A stretch of 64,000 nt of DNA from Marinobacter sp. MDS2 (GCF_030718085.1 NZ_JAVAJF010000001.1:2232001-2296000); one strand, 5' to 3'. Shown: positions 28,973 through 38,543, counted from the first letter of the stretch. Notes: generated from the letters alone by a model not told the origin. Made by a program: numbers and translations.

Positions 28973-30736
28973 CTATAGACCGACTGCTTTATCAAGTTCT
29001 GTTAGTTTGGCCGGACTAATGAGATACAACGAAGCCACTTCAACGGAACCATCATCCAAAGCGGTTAGCGGCGCCAGTGAAACCGAGCTGCTGGTAAGCT
29101 CAGTTGGGAATCCTTCTGGGCCTTCAACATCGACAGACCATAACACTTCAAATGTTTCAGGATCACGCCGCTGCAGTGCACTCGCGGTCACGACCAGCAA
29201 TCTGCCCTGTGTATCCAGTGCTAGGTCGAAAATGTCAGAGCGTACGTCCCGGCCATAACGCCAGCGCTGATCAATAAGAGCGGTGACATTTCCGCTGTTG
29301 GTGTCTACGCGATAAACGCTATAACGGGTGATGGAATCTGCGCCAGTGACGATATTGTCGTGGATACTGAAGTAAAGCTGGTTGCCAAGCTTACGGAAAA
29401 AACTCGACGCAACGATCTCATTGCCATCACGCAGAACGTCTGAGGGTAGCTCAGTAGCCCACTCAATGTTGCATTCTGAGTCTATTTTGCTCACCAGACC
29501 TTCGTTGCCACTGAACGTGAAGGAATAGATATAGCCATCGTCCCCAACAATAACCGTTCCCTCTTCTTTAGCCGAGGCGATACGCGCCCACCAGCTTGAA
29601 CCTGCTCCACTGTAATTAAGTGCCATGTACCGGTTTGAGTTAGCCGGACCCATGGGTGCGGAGCAACCATTGGGCCCCTGAAGCGTCAGACTCCCAGCGG
29701 TCGCGGTGAAGATCATATCCTCTGCTAGAAAGCTGGATTTCTTTCGGTCGAAGTTTCGGGAGTCTGCTTTTTGGAATCTGGACGAGTCTGCGGTGTACAT
29801 CGCGACCGTTCCGTTGCTTCGAAAGCCAAGCCCGCCGCCACTCAGCGTATATTTTCCACTCACTTGGTCATGGCGGATTCGTTGCATTCCCTCCACTGCG
29901 CTGTACGGTTTTTGTGCCGAACTGCTCCAGAGGTTCTTGGCATCAGCGTTATTTAACCCGGTCGATTGAAGGTCCGCATTGTCGATCTTCACTTGGTCGA
30001 TAATCTCACCGGCAGAATTGACCCGGCCTAAATAAATGCCGTCTTCCCCGTTTGCCGCGCCTGTTGCGCTGAACATGTAGAATTTCGGGTTTCCGGGTTG
30101 GGTGTCATAAAACCAATCAATGCTGGTATTGCTTGCGAACTGATTATTAAGAATCTGATCTTTATCCAGCTTGTCCGGGAATGCTGCAATTTTTGGATCA
30201 GATCCCGGCGTAATCATTGGGCCGTCACTCAGCGGCATGCCGATTATTTTGTAAGTGCCGGAGTTTCCTCCGCCGGAGCTCGTCGTGGCCGCATAAGTGC
30301 CTGAGTCGGCTGTGCGAGCTGTAAGTAAGAAAGTGTCTGTTACACCAGTGGCGTAATTAAGTGTAATCTCATACTGCGAGCTGCCCTTAGGCTTCCAGCT
30401 GTAGCTGTCAAAGTCGGAACCGCTGAACCTTTGACGGTCACGGGTATTAAATCCGGCGGGGCCGTAGCCTGAGGCTTCAGTGGATGACGGCGCCATAAAC
30501 AGAACCATTTTGCCTACATTCGTTCCGCTGCTGGTGGAAGACTTAACCGTCATCTCAATTTGCAGGTTTTTGGGGTCATCTGGCCAATTATAGCCGTTGG
30601 CTCCTGTGCCTGAACTCCCTGCGGAAGAGTCTCCATTTCCACCTCCGCCCCCACCACCGCAAGCGGCTAGAGTTAAAGCTAGAAACAGCAAGGCCAAGAG
30701 TGAGTGCGCCTTATACAAGCGGGTCAGTGTCGTCAT
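28973..30736 (-). CDS. Glycine-rich-linker lipoprotein of unknown function
   Basis: 587 residues, not recognised. The lipobox LAAC gives a lipidated Cys at 26, followed by a run of seven glycines and a Ser/Gly linker to about residue 47. The rest is beta-rich with repeated short elements such as DGIYLGRVNSAGEIIDQVKID, EEGTVIVGDDGYIYSFTF, YSVYRVDTNSGNVTALID and LDTQGRLLVVTASALQRRD. These resemble beta-propeller blades that report stepwise values, so a C-terminal propeller is a guess. A GGAG lies ten bases upstream of the ATG. It lies between the FadL2 operon and a LuxR-type regulator gene and probably has its own promoter. Confidence 0.7.
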   Translation of the reverse strand: MTTLTRLYKAHSLLALLFLALTLAACGGGGGGGNGDSSAGSSGTGANGYNWPDDPKNLQIEMTVKSSTSSGTNVGKMVLFMAPSSTEASGYGPAGFNTRDRQRFSGSDFDSYSWKPKGSSQYEITLNYATGVTDTFLLTARTADSGTYAATTSSGGGNSGTYKIIGMPLSDGPMITPGSDPKIAAFPDKLDKDQILNNQFASNTSIDWFYDTQPGNPKFYMFSATGAANGEDGIYLGRVNSAGEIIDQVKIDNADLQSTGLNNADAKNLWSSSAQKPYSAVEGMQRIRHDQVSGKYTLSGGGLGFRSNGTVAMYTADSSRFQKADSRNFDRKKSSFLAEDMIFTATAGSLTLQGPNGCSAPMGPANSNRYMALNYSGAGSSWWARIASAKEEGTVIVGDDGYIYSFTFSGNEGLVSKIDSECNIEWATELPSDVLRDGNEIVASSFFRKLGNQLYFSIHDNIVTGADSITRYSVYRVDTNSGNVTALIDQRWRYGRDVRSDIFDLALDTQGRLLVVTASALQRRDPETFEVLWSVDVEGPEGFPTELTSSSVSLAPLTALDDGSVEVASLYLISPAKLTELDKAVGL

Positions 30737-30784
30737 TGATTACAGCTCCAGGTGGAAATCCGTTAATCCAAAGGTCGGGCAATC

Positions 30785-30832
30785 AATAGCTTACGCAAGG
30801 TGTCCTGAAGCAAAACACCCTCATATGAGGGT
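30785..30832 (-). promoter_or_regulatory. Dyad operator with a weak promoter for the glycine-rich lipoprotein
   Basis: A perfect 16-bp palindrome, ACCCTCATATGAGGGT, lies at 30817-30832. Three bases on, the minus strand has TTGCTT (30813-30808), 17 bases, then GCTATT (30790-30785), a poor -10. The palindrome would be centred near -46, a class II activator position. The regulator gene next door (30908-32050) is the obvious candidate ligand. Promoter boxes are weak, so the call rests on the palindrome. Confidence 0.5.
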
Positions 30833-30907
30833 AATTAAAGGTGACTCTAATGAGTTTTCGGGCGGGGCTATATAGGTTTGATAAGACGCGAAAGGGTGTT
30901 CTGTTGA

Positions 30908-32050
30908 TCAACGCAAGGTTGATAAAAGTATCGCGCTAATCAATTGACCTTGACGGTTGAATCCTGTTTTTTGAAAGACCTGTTTCAAATAGCTTCGGAC
31001 GGTTGCTTCACTTTTGTGATGGTGTTCGGCTATTTTTTTCAGGCTCAACCCTGCCACTAGGCCTTCACAAAGCTTCCCCTCTGCTGCCGAAAGCGGGAAG
31101 TATTTCACTATTTCGTCGGCGGTCGGGAGTGTCCGTGCTTTGAGGTCAACGATGGTGACCAGAACGCCACCGGAGAGTATTTCGTTGTGTTCGAGAGGGC
31201 GGATGGTCATGACCAATGGTGAAAGAGAGTGTCGCTTGACGATCAGAGTTTCCGGCAAAGCTGAGTCTTCACTGCATACCGTTGCTGCTGCCCGGGCCAT
31301 TGCTTTAAAAAAGGATTTCCGTAGCTGATCGGTTCCAAAGTACAAACGCCCATGCCGAAGGTTGATGCACGATTCCTGGTCCAGAAGCTGTTCACCGCGC
31401 TGATTGGCAGTGACCATTGTTCCCCGGTTGTTCAGGATGAACGCAGGGTCAGTAATGAGTTCAGCGATGCCGCTGAGGGTTTGGGCGGCCTCTGGGTGTT
31501 GGTGAATCTTTTTAGCCAAAACGACCGTTTGTTTAATGAACGGCACCAAGCGATTCATGGCCGCTATTTCTTCTGGCTGATAGGCGCCCTGTGCATACGT
31601 ACGCTGAACAGTCAGCAAGGTAATATGAGAATCGTTGGCTTCGACAACCAGCCAGGCGGAATCAAGCATGTCTTGGTCAGATTCCCAACGGCCGTAGTCA
31701 TCACCGGGCGGGCCATCGTGTAGAAGAGGTAAAGCCGAGTTGAAAAGACCTGCTTCCTGAGTGACTGCGTAATTGGTGACGGCATCGTGCTCGATCATAT
31801 TGTTATCGAGATACCAGGTTAAGAATTCATCTGGTAAACCGGCATGCCAGATATGCTCAATAGCTCTTGGGGTTCTGCGGATAAAAGAGAGCTGTGCTGC
31901 ACATCCATTGACAGCATCAACGAGCATGGAAAGGAATCCGTGAAAACCCGCTTGGTGTTCTAATGAATCATAAAGGCATTGAATTAAATCGGTCTCGTTG
32001 CGAAGAAACGAACCAGAGCTATCACTAGGGTGATTTCCCTTCGATGTCAT
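30908..32050 (-). CDS. LuxR/FixJ-type transcriptional regulator
   Basis: 380 residues. The C-terminal 65 residues are a LuxR-type helix-turn-helix (FPLSAAEGKLCEGLVAGLSL, then KKIAEHHHKSEATVRSYLKQVFQKTG). The N-terminal 200 residues show no autoinducer-binding signature; the middle (AELITDPAFILNNRGTMVTANQRGEQLLDQ, in two halves) looks like a PAS-type sensor followed by a linker. The ATG at 32050 has AAAGGA seven bases before it; the TTG at 32053 is too close. It lies upstream of the glycine-rich lipoprotein gene on the same strand, with the palindrome between them. The signal is unknown. Confidence 0.85.
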   Translation of the reverse strand: MTSKGNHPSDSSGSFLRNETDLIQCLYDSLEHQAGFHGFLSMLVDAVNGCAAQLSFIRRTPRAIEHIWHAGLPDEFLTWYLDNNMIEHDAVTNYAVTQEAGLFNSALPLLHDGPPGDDYGRWESDQDMLDSAWLVVEANDSHITLLTVQRTYAQGAYQPEEIAAMNRLVPFIKQTVVLAKKIHQHPEAAQTLSGIAELITDPAFILNNRGTMVTANQRGEQLLDQESCINLRHGRLYFGTDQLRKSFFKAMARAAATVCSEDSALPETLIVKRHSLSPLVMTIRPLEHNEILSGGVLVTIVDLKARTLPTADEIVKYFPLSAAEGKLCEGLVAGLSLKKIAEHHHKSEATVRSYLKQVFQKTGFNRQGQLISAILLSTLR

Positions 32051-32240
32051 CAAGTTATCCTTTGGGGGAGCGCAACTTCTTTGAGGCGCTAGGGAAACTA
32101 TAGAAGAACATCATTTAGTTTATAAGAGGTAATGGCAATATGGCCTGTTTTTACACAGTTGCGTCGGGTGTAAGGCAGGCTGTGAGAGATTCGAGTCTAA
32201 TCGTTGGGCGGTGTCCCAAGAGTATCCCTTGCCGTGGCCC

Positions 32241-32272
32241 AAAAACAACAAAACCCGCAACGTGGCGGGTTA
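32241..32272 (-). terminator. Terminator after tRNA-Ile
   Basis: On the minus strand AACCCGC and GCGGGTT arms close a 6-base loop, followed by a T-rich tail (TTGTTGTTTTT). It lies about 15 bases past the tRNA 3' end. Confidence 0.85.
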
Positions 32273-32287
32273 AGTTATTGAATCTTA

Positions 32288-32364
32288 TGGTGGGCCCACC
32301 TGGACTCGAACCAGGGACCAAAGGATTATGAGTCCTCTGCTCTAACCAACTGAGCTATAGGCCC
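32288..32364 (-). tRNA. tRNA-Ile with CAU anticodon (lysidine type)
   Basis: 77 bases on the minus strand. Acceptor GGGCCTA pairs with TGGGCCC (one G-T), D arm AGCTCAGTTGGTTAGAGC, anticodon loop CTCATAA, T arm GGTTCGAGTCC and encoded CCA. The CAU anticodon fits either Met or the minor Ile tRNA whose C34 becomes lysidine. The acceptor and D arm resemble E. coli ileX/ileY and not elongator or initiator Met, so Ile is preferred. It lies directly after rpoD on the same strand. Confidence 0.9.
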
Positions 32365-32367
32365 GAT

Positions 32368-32411
32368 AACAAAAGCGGGCGCCATTATACCCGTGAGGGT
32401 TGGCGCCCGCT
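32368..32411 (-). terminator. rpoD terminator with a -10 box in its loop
   Basis: AGCGGGCGCCA (32374-32384) and TGGCGCCCGCT (32401-32411) form a perfect 11-bp stem followed by TTTTGTT on the minus strand. The loop holds TATAAT (32384-32389), about 20 bases before the tRNA 5' end, so it may serve as the tRNA promoter -10 box. Confidence 0.85.
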
Positions 32412-32426
32412 ACTGTGTTTTCGGTT

Positions 32427-34268
32427 TTATGCGTTGCCTTGGTCGTCGATAAAGCCGCGCAGGTGATCGGAGCGGGAAGGATGGCGCAGCTTGCGCAGAG
32501 CCTTGGCTTCGATCTGACGGATACGCTCACGGGTAACATCGAACTGTTTGCCCACTTCCTCCAGGGTGTGGTCGGTGTTCATTTCGATACCGAAGCGCAT
32601 GCGCAGGACTTTCGATTCACGTGCGGTCAAGCCGGATAGCACAGAACGGGTGGCTTCACGCAGGCCTTCCGCGGTGGCGGAATCTACCGGCGATAGCGCC
32701 TGAATGTCTTCGATGAAATCGCCCAGATGGCTGTCTTCATCATCCCCGATCGGTGTTTCCATGGAGATCGGCTCTTTGGCGATCTTCAAGACCTTGCGGA
32801 TCTTCTCTTCCGGCATTTCCATGCGCTCACCCAACTCTTCGGGCGTAGGCTCGCGGCCCATTTCCTGCAGCATCTGGCGTGAAATGCGGTTCAGTTTGTT
32901 GATCGTTTCGATCATATGCACCGGAATACGGATGGTGCGTGCCTGATCCGCAATAGAGCGGGTGATGGCCTGGCGGATCCACCAGGTCGCATAGGTCGAG
33001 AACTTGTAGCCACGACGGTATTCAAACTTATCGACCGCTTTCATCAGGCCGATGTTGCCTTCCTGGATCAGGTCGAGGAACTGCAAGCCACGGTTGGTGT
33101 ACTTCTTGGCGATGGAGATAACCAGACGCAAGTTCGCTTCCACCATTTCTTTCTTGGCGCGGCGGGCTTTGGCTTCGCCGATTGAAACGCGGCGGTTGAT
33201 CTCTTTGATGTCTACGACGTCCAAATCCACTTCGGTTTGAACGTTCTGAATACGCTTCTGCAGGCGGACGATTTCATCCAGACGCTCAGCAATAGCCGCT
33301 GCGTAGGGCTTTTTGCTCTTGGCAATCTTCGGAGCCCAGTCCAGGTTTACTTCGTTGCCCGGGAACTCTTTGATGAAATCCTTGCGTGGCATTTTGCATT
33401 CGCGGATGCAGATTTGCATGATGGTCCGTTCGTTCTCGCGCACCATGTCGTTGGTGGAGCGAACAACGTTGACCAGCTCATCAAATGCTTTGTTGCCCAG
33501 TTTGAACGGCGCGAACACAGCGCCCAGTTCGTTCAGGGCTTCCTGGGTTTTCTTGTGGCCACGGCCATGCTTGGCCAGTGCTTCGTTCGCCGCTTCCAGT
33601 TTTTCTTTCAGCAGTTCAAAGCGCAGGCGAGTTTCTTCGGGATCCGGACCGCTTTCCTTTTCCTCTTCTTCCTCGTCCTCTGCGTCTTCAGCCTCGTTGG
33701 TGTCTACTTTGGCTTCTTCGACGGGCTCTTCGCCCATGAACGGCTCGGCATCGTCCGGGTCAAGGAAGCCGGTAACGATGTCGCTGATGCGGCCTTCGTT
33801 CTCGATAATGCGGTCGTAAGCTTGAATAACGGTGCCGGCGGTGCCCGGGAAATGCGCCACCGCGGCCATAACATCGCGGATGCCTTCTTCGATCCGCTTG
33901 GCGATAACAATTTCGCCTTCGCGGGTCAGCAGCTCTACGGTACCCATTTCGCGCATGTACATGCGCACCGGGTCGGTGGTGCGGCCCGCGTCGGTTTCTA
34001 CGGCAGCCAGCGCGGCAGCAGCTTCGGCAGCAGCGGCTTCGTCGGCTGTGGAGTCACCTTCGGTCATCAACAAGGTATCGGCGTCAGGTGTTTCTTCGCA
34101 CACCTGAATGCCCATGTCGTTGATCATCCGGATAATGTCTTCAACCTGATCCGGGTCTGCAATGTCTTCCGGCAGGTGATCGTTTACCTCGGCGTAAGTC
34201 AGGTAACCTTGTTCCTTGCCTCGAGCGATGAGGTCTTTTAAACGTGATTTCTGCGAATTGCCTGACAT
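32427..34268 (-). CDS. rpoD: Primary sigma factor sigma-70 (RpoD)
   Basis: 613-residue housekeeping sigma factor. Region 1.1 ([20 protein letters not shown]), an acidic non-conserved region ([20 protein letters not shown]), region 2 ([38 protein letters not shown], in two halves), region 3 ([19 protein letters not shown]) and region 4 ([22 protein letters not shown], in two halves) are all present. The ATG at 34268 follows AGGGTG with a 5-base gap; a GTG six bases upstream would overlap the RBS. It is the last gene of the rpsU-dnaG-rpoD operon and also has its own promoter in the gap. Confidence 0.98.
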   Translation of the reverse strand: MSGNSQKSRLKDLIARGKEQGYLTYAEVNDHLPEDIADPDQVEDIIRMINDMGIQVCEETPDADTLLMTEGDSTADEAAAAEAAAALAAVETDAGRTTDPVRMYMREMGTVELLTREGEIVIAKRIEEGIRDVMAAVAHFPGTAGTVIQAYDRIIENEGRISDIVTGFLDPDDAEPFMGEEPVEEAKVDTNEAEDAEDEEEEEKESGPDPEETRLRFELLKEKLEAANEALAKHGRGHKKTQEALNELGAVFAPFKLGNKAFDELVNVVRSTNDMVRENERTIMQICIRECKMPRKDFIKEFPGNEVNLDWAPKIAKSKKPYAAAIAERLDEIVRLQKRIQNVQTEVDLDVVDIKEINRRVSIGEAKARRAKKEMVEANLRLVISIAKKYTNRGLQFLDLIQEGNIGLMKAVDKFEYRRGYKFSTYATWWIRQAITRSIADQARTIRIPVHMIETINKLNRISRQMLQEMGREPTPEELGERMEMPEEKIRKVLKIAKEPISMETPIGDDEDSHLGDFIEDIQALSPVDSATAEGLREATRSVLSGLTARESKVLRMRFGIEMNTDHTLEEVGKQFDVTRERIRQIEAKALRKLRHPSRSDHLRGFIDDQGNA

Positions 34269-34315
34269 AGACACCCTGTGAACTCGCTTTTAAAGAGGAA
34301 AAAAGTTAAACAGCC

Positions 34316-34345
34316 ATTATAGCTGTCGCTTATCTGGTCTGCCAA
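34316..34345 (-). promoter_or_regulatory. Internal sigma-70 promoter for rpoD
   Basis: On the minus strand TTGGCA (34345-34340), an 18-base spacer, and a perfect TATAAT (34321-34316) lie about 50 bases before the rpoD ATG, in the dnaG-rpoD gap. E. coli also has an internal rpoD promoter in this operon. Confidence 0.75.
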
Positions 34346-34386
34346 TGAACGGTTAGATGGTGATCAATGGCATTAGTTTCAAGTGC

Positions 34387-36141
34387 TCAATGCTCGGCTT
34401 TCGGGTTTAACGTACCCGCGCTGAGCGTTCGTAGCTCCTCCCGTTGTTCCGGGGTGAGCTTGGCCAGGTTCCGGAGCAGTGTTGCCAGTCTTTGCTGGCG
34501 CGCGGCTTCTTCGTTCGGGCTTAGTAGCTCTCTGGCTGCTGCCAGTGTGCTCTCCCGTGCCGGGATATGCTCCAGTCCGTCGAACAGGTTGTAGAACCGG
34601 TCGCGGGCCTGTTTGTCTGTTGCCAACTCCGCAATCAGTGCTTTGCGGGTTTGAATATCTTTATCCAGGAGCCAGCGGGCAAATCGCCCGGCTTGATCCA
34701 GTTGCCGGGTGCTATCCGCCTGGGCCTTGATTTCAGTGGCCAGCTCCGGCGCTTCCAGCAAAGCAAGGCACAATGTGCTGTCTTTGCTGAGTTTTACATC
34801 CACCCGTTCTTCGGTCGGGCGGGGCTGTCGTTCTCCGCGCCAGCCTTTGGCTTTGAAGTTTTTGCCGCTCTGCTGGCGGCCCTGCCACTGGTTACGGCCG
34901 CCGCATAAGCGCAACATTTCGTGCCACATGGCATCCCGCAGTGTGCAGCGGGGCATTTTGTTCAGCAGCTGTTCGGCTCTGGCCCTGAGTTCGCCCCGGT
35001 GTTCCGGAAGCTCAAGATCCAGGCCTTCGCTCTGGCGATCAAACAAAAAACGCGAGAGCGGTGTGGCGCCTTCAATTCGTTTTTGGAAAGCTTCTGGGCC
35101 TTCCTTTCGGACCAGCGTGTCCGGGTCTTCGCCTTCGGGTAGCATCAGGAACTGTAAATGCAGGCCGTCGGCGATCAGTTCCAGTGCGTTTTCCATGGCG
35201 CGATCAGCGGCTCGGAAGCCTGCTTGGTCGCCGTCAAAGCAAAAGACAATATGCCGGACTTGCCGGAGCAGGGCGGTCAAACTGTCTTGATTGGTCGCGG
35301 TGCCCAGTGTTGCAACGGCATAATCGATGCCGTGCTGGGCCAGTGCGATGACATCCATGTAGCCTTCTACTACCAGCAGTTTGTCCAGCTGGCGCGTGGC
35401 TTGCCGGGCTTCGTGCAGGCCGTAAATCTCGCGGCTTTTATGGAATACGTCCGATTCCGGCGAGTTGATGTACTTGGCTTTGTCGTCGCCCAGTGTGCGG
35501 CCACCAAATGCGATGGTTTTGCCGCGGGTGTTCCGGATCGGGAACATCACCCGGTTGCGGAACAGGTCTCTTGGTTTGCCGTACTTGTCGGAAACGGTTT
35601 TGGTTTCCAGTAAGGGCTTTTTCAGATCTCTCGGTGCCGCGTCATACAGGGCGGTGCCGCTACCCGGTGCAAAGCCGATCTGGTAACGTGCGATGATGTC
35701 GTCGTCCAGACCGCGTTGTTTCAGGTAATCCCGTGCGTACGCGCCTTGTTGGCTGGTTAGCGACGAGTGATAAAACTTGCTAGCGAAATCCAGCGCGTCG
35801 GTCAGAGTCCGGGCTTGCTGCATTTCCTGTTTGGCGACTTTGTCGTACGGCACTTCCATGCCGGCACGTTTCGCCAGTTCTTCTACCGCTTCGGTAAAGC
35901 CAAGGCCTTCGAATTCGCGGATAAAGCTGATGGCATCGCCATGAGCGCCGCAGCCAAAGCAGTGGTAGAAGCCTTTGTCGGGCCGAACGTTGAACGAGGG
36001 CGTTTTCTCGTCATGAAATGGGCAGCAGGCTTTGTAATTACCGCCGGCTTTTTTGAGAGTGATGCGTGATCCAATCAGTTCTCCCAGATCAATTCGATCC
36101 AGAAGGTCTTCAACAAAGCGTTGAGGGATCAGTCCGCTCAT
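34387..36141 (-). CDS. dnaG: DNA primase
   Basis: Synthesises RNA primers at replication forks with DnaB. The 584-residue product is close to E. coli length. The N-terminal zinc-binding CHC2 domain has ligands C40, H43, C61 and C64 (CCPFHDEKTPSF, YHCFGCGAHGD). The TOPRIM catalytic domain follows (LLVVEGYMDVIALA, IVFCFDGDQAGFRAA). The C-terminal helicase-binding domain is the weaker-conserved remainder. It sits between rpsU and rpoD with an attenuator upstream. Confidence 0.98.
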   Translation of the reverse strand: MSGLIPQRFVEDLLDRIDLGELIGSRITLKKAGGNYKACCPFHDEKTPSFNVRPDKGFYHCFGCGAHGDAISFIREFEGLGFTEAVEELAKRAGMEVPYDKVAKQEMQQARTLTDALDFASKFYHSSLTSQQGAYARDYLKQRGLDDDIIARYQIGFAPGSGTALYDAAPRDLKKPLLETKTVSDKYGKPRDLFRNRVMFPIRNTRGKTIAFGGRTLGDDKAKYINSPESDVFHKSREIYGLHEARQATRQLDKLLVVEGYMDVIALAQHGIDYAVATLGTATNQDSLTALLRQVRHIVFCFDGDQAGFRAADRAMENALELIADGLHLQFLMLPEGEDPDTLVRKEGPEAFQKRIEGATPLSRFLFDRQSEGLDLELPEHRGELRARAEQLLNKMPRCTLRDAMWHEMLRLCGGRNQWQGRQQSGKNFKAKGWRGERQPRPTEERVDVKLSKDSTLCLALLEAPELATEIKAQADSTRQLDQAGRFARWLLDKDIQTRKALIAELATDKQARDRFYNLFDGLEHIPARESTLAAARELLSPNEEAARQQRLATLLRNLAKLTPEQREELRTLSAGTLNPKAEH

Positions 36142-36196
36142 GGTGGCTCCACTTCATCCGGGGCGCCGGATACAAACGTTATTCACCATAGCCAAA

Positions 36197-36229
36197 AATG
36201 CCGCCGAAGCCAGGCCTCGGCGGCATTTT
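36197..36229 (-). terminator. Attenuator between rpsU and dnaG
   Basis: AATGCCGCCGA and TCGGCGGCATT arms around a 9-base loop; on the minus strand a T-run follows. It lies between rpsU and dnaG, where E. coli also has a partial terminator, so it would lower dnaG relative to rpsU. Confidence 0.88.
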
Positions 36230-36293
36230 CAGTTTGCCGGATAAGGCGAAACGCCGTTCCGGCAATCAGTCTTGCTGTCGAAGCGGTCTGAAC

Positions 36294-36509
36294 TCAGTAC
36301 AGACGCTCGAACTTACGCTGTTCACGCTGAAGCTTCTTGAGATGACGCTTAACGGCAGCAGCAGCTTTGCGCTTACGAACAGCCGTCGGCTTTTCGTAGT
36401 GCTCACGACGACGTACTTCAGAAAGTACACCGGCTTTTTCGCATGAACGCTTGAAGCGACGCAGTGCTACGTCAAACGGTTCGTTCTCTTTCAGTTTAAC
36501 AGCTGGCAT
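36294..36509 (-). CDS. rpsU: 30S ribosomal protein S21
   Basis: 71-residue basic ribosomal protein, complete: [21 protein letters not shown] begins it (family start), then [19 protein letters not shown]21 helps initiation on natural mRNAs. It is the first gene of the macromolecular synthesis operon; a promoter lies 120 bases upstream and an attenuator follows it. It is divergent from tsaD, as in E. coli and Pseudomonas. Confidence 0.98.
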   Translation of the reverse strand: MPAVKLKENEPFDVALRRFKRSCEKAGVLSEVRRREHYEKPTAVRKRKAAAAVKRHLKKLQREQRKFERLY

Positions 36510-36626
36510 TCGACAATCACCTACCTGATAGATTCGGTTTCAAATTGTTCCGCTGGAATAGATTCTCGCGGCTCGATCCCTGGTCAGATTGGTTATAACT
36601 CGACCAGTGCATAATTAAGGGCGGCA

Positions 36627-36655
36627 ATGATAACGGCTCGGACACTTCAGGTCAA
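36627..36655 (-). promoter_or_regulatory. Sigma-70 promoter for rpsU-dnaG-rpoD
   Basis: On the minus strand TTGACC (36655-36650), a 17-base spacer and TATCAT (36632-36627), about 120 bases before the rpsU start. It is the best pair in the divergent rpsU/tsaD gap. Confidence 0.7.
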
Positions 36656-36743
36656 TCATTGTTCAACGAAAGTGACGGGAGCCACCGGCTTTCTGATAAA
36701 ATCATGGCCGATCGATCCAACCCCGCAGACACGGCCCTGATTT

Positions 36744-37799
36744 ATGCTGATTCTTGGTATTGAAACTTCTTGTGATGAGACTGGCGTTGCCTTGCTGGAT
36801 GATGAGCGGGGCCTGCTGGCCCATGCGCTGTTTAGCCAGGTGGAGGTACACGCAGACTATGGCGGTGTGGTGCCGGAACTGGCGTCTCGTGACCACGTGC
36901 GCAAATTGCTGCCATTGTGTGACCAGGTGTTGGCGGACGCCGGCAAGTCCCGAACTGACATAGAGGGAATTGCTTACACGGCGGGGCCTGGTCTTGTCGG
37001 TGCCTTGATGGTGGGTGGCTCGGTGGCTCATGCGCTGGGATACGCGTTGGATATTCCGGTACTGGGGGTGCATCACATGGAGGGGCATTTGTTGGCCCCG
37101 ATGCTGGAAGACAATCCTCCGGCTTTTCCTTTTGTGGCTCTGCTGGTATCCGGTGGTCACACCCAATTGGTTCGGGTAGATGCCATTGGTGAGTATGAAA
37201 TGCTGGGCGAGTCAGTGGACGACGCCGCTGGCGAAGCCTTCGATAAAGCCGCGAAAATGTTGGGTCTGGATTACCCCGGTGGCCCCCGAGTGGCTGCGCT
37301 GGCGGAACACGGCCGGGAAGGACGTTACCGCTTCCCCCGGCCGATGACCGATCGCCCCGGACTGGATTTCAGTTTCAGCGGCTTGAAGACGTTCACTCTG
37401 AATACCGTGAATGGCGCCAAGGATGCGGGTGAATTTGACGAACAGGTGAAAGCAGACATCGCGTTGGCTTTTGAGGCCGCGGTGGTTGATACCCTGACCA
37501 TCAAATGTCGCAGAGCACTGGAGCAGACCGGGTGTAAGCGCCTGGTGATTGCCGGTGGAGTCAGTGCGAATAAGCGGTTGCGCGCCGGGCTTGAGAAAAT
37601 GACGGCAAAACTGGGCGGTTCGGTGTTCTATGCCCGCCCGGAATTCTGTACCGATAACGGCGCCATGATCGCGTATGCCGGCGCTCAGCGTTTGAGAAAA
37701 GGGCAAAAAGACGGTGAACGCATTGTCTCGGTGCCGCGCTGGCCTATGGATACCTTGCCGTCAGTGAGCGAGCCCCGCGCTAACGGTCTGGTGGACTGA
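36744..37799 (+). CDS. tsaD: tRNA N6-adenosine threonylcarbamoyltransferase TsaD
   Basis: Catalyses the last step of t6A formation at position 37 of ANN-decoding tRNAs, with TsaB, TsaE and TsaC. The 351-residue product has the N-terminal [19 protein letters not shown], the metal-binding HHMEGHL motif near residue 110-116, the ASKHA-type GGHTQLV, and the C-terminal [17 protein letters not shown] and [11 protein letters not shown]. The ATG is chosen at the start of the family N-terminus. Divergent from rpsU, as in E. coli (old name gcp). Confidence 0.97.
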   Translation: MLILGIETSCDETGVALLDDERGLLAHALFSQVEVHADYGGVVPELASRDHVRKLLPLCDQVLADAGKSRTDIEGIAYTAGPGLVGALMVGGSVAHALGYALDIPVLGVHHMEGHLLAPMLEDNPPAFPFVALLVSGGHTQLVRVDAIGEYEMLGESVDDAAGEAFDKAAKMLGLDYPGGPRVAALAEHGREGRYRFPRPMTDRPGLDFSFSGLKTFTLNTVNGAKDAGEFDEQVKADIALAFEAAVVDTLTIKCRRALEQTGCKRLVIAGGVSANKRLRAGLEKMTAKLGGSVFYARPEFCTDNGAMIAYAGAQRLRKGQKDGERIVSVPRWPMDTLPSVSEPRANGLVD

Positions 37800-37804
37800 A
37801 AGCG

Positions 37805-38398
37805 CTAAAGCCCCGTTTCCCGGCCCTGGGCCAGCCGGATCAGGTTGTTGCGGTGGCGAACCACGATAAGCAATGTCAGCAGGCCGAACAGCGGTAAGGT
37901 TTCCGGTTCCAGAATCGCGCTGATGATCGGGCCAGAGCCGATGGCTATGATCGACGCCAATGCGCTGATCCGCGAACGCCAAATCACCAAAAGCCAAACA
38001 GCGGCCATCAGCAGGGTGGTGAGCGGCGCGAGCGCCAATCCGGCACCGAGCGCGGTGGCGACACCTTTCCCGCCTTTGAATCGGAAAAAAACCGGAATCA
38101 TGTGCCCGGTCACGGCGCTCAAAGCGACGATGGCCTGCACCATAATCGACATGCCGGCCTGATTAGCCAGCCAAACCGGTAGCCAGCCTTTCAGGGCATC
38201 GAGGGCGAGGGTGGTGAGCGCCGGTTGCCATCCTCCCGCGCGAAACACATTCGTGGCCCCCGGATTGCTGGAGCCCTGAGCGCGTGGGTCTGGAAGTCGC
38301 CATGCACGGCAAACCGGGATGGCAAACAGCACCGATCCGGCGAGATAGGCCCCAAAACAGAGCAAAACAATGAAGATCGGTTGGCTAGCAGTTTCCAT
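37805..38398 (-). CDS. plsY: Acyl-phosphate glycerol-3-phosphate acyltransferase PlsY
   Basis: Membrane enzyme that starts phospholipid synthesis by moving an acyl group from acyl-phosphate to glycerol-3-phosphate. The 197-residue product has at least five hydrophobic segments, and the PlsY motifs: SSNPGATNVFRAGG (motif 1), FFRFKGGKGVATALG (motif 2) and NNLIRLAQGRE near the end (motif 3). The ATG at 38398 is chosen; the open frame to 38458 adds non-membrane sequence. It is convergent with tsaD (5-base gap) and divergent from folB, an arrangement found in many gammaproteobacteria. Confidence 0.96.
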   Translation of the reverse strand: METASQPIFIVLLCFGAYLAGSVLFAIPVCRAWRLPDPRAQGSSNPGATNVFRAGGWQPALTTLALDALKGWLPVWLANQAGMSIMVQAIVALSAVTGHMIPVFFRFKGGKGVATALGAGLALAPLTTLLMAAVWLLVIWRSRISALASIIAIGSGPIISAILEPETLPLFGLLTLLIVVRHRNNLIRLAQGRETGL

Positions 38399-38543
38399 AG
38401 GTGTTTCACATGGCGCGCAGACGGCATCGGGTATTCTGTGAGAAAATAGCTGCCCCAAATTCAGGCGAGCAGGCGAAGGGCCACAGTATCGCTTGTCTGT
38501 TTAATATTCAATCAGCCAAGAGTGTAAGCCTAGGGAGTCTGGT

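Noticed and set aside
32140..32331. 63-codon plus-strand frame with PPGLEPGT
   Set aside because: It is the complement of the tRNA-Ile gene, a well-known false protein.
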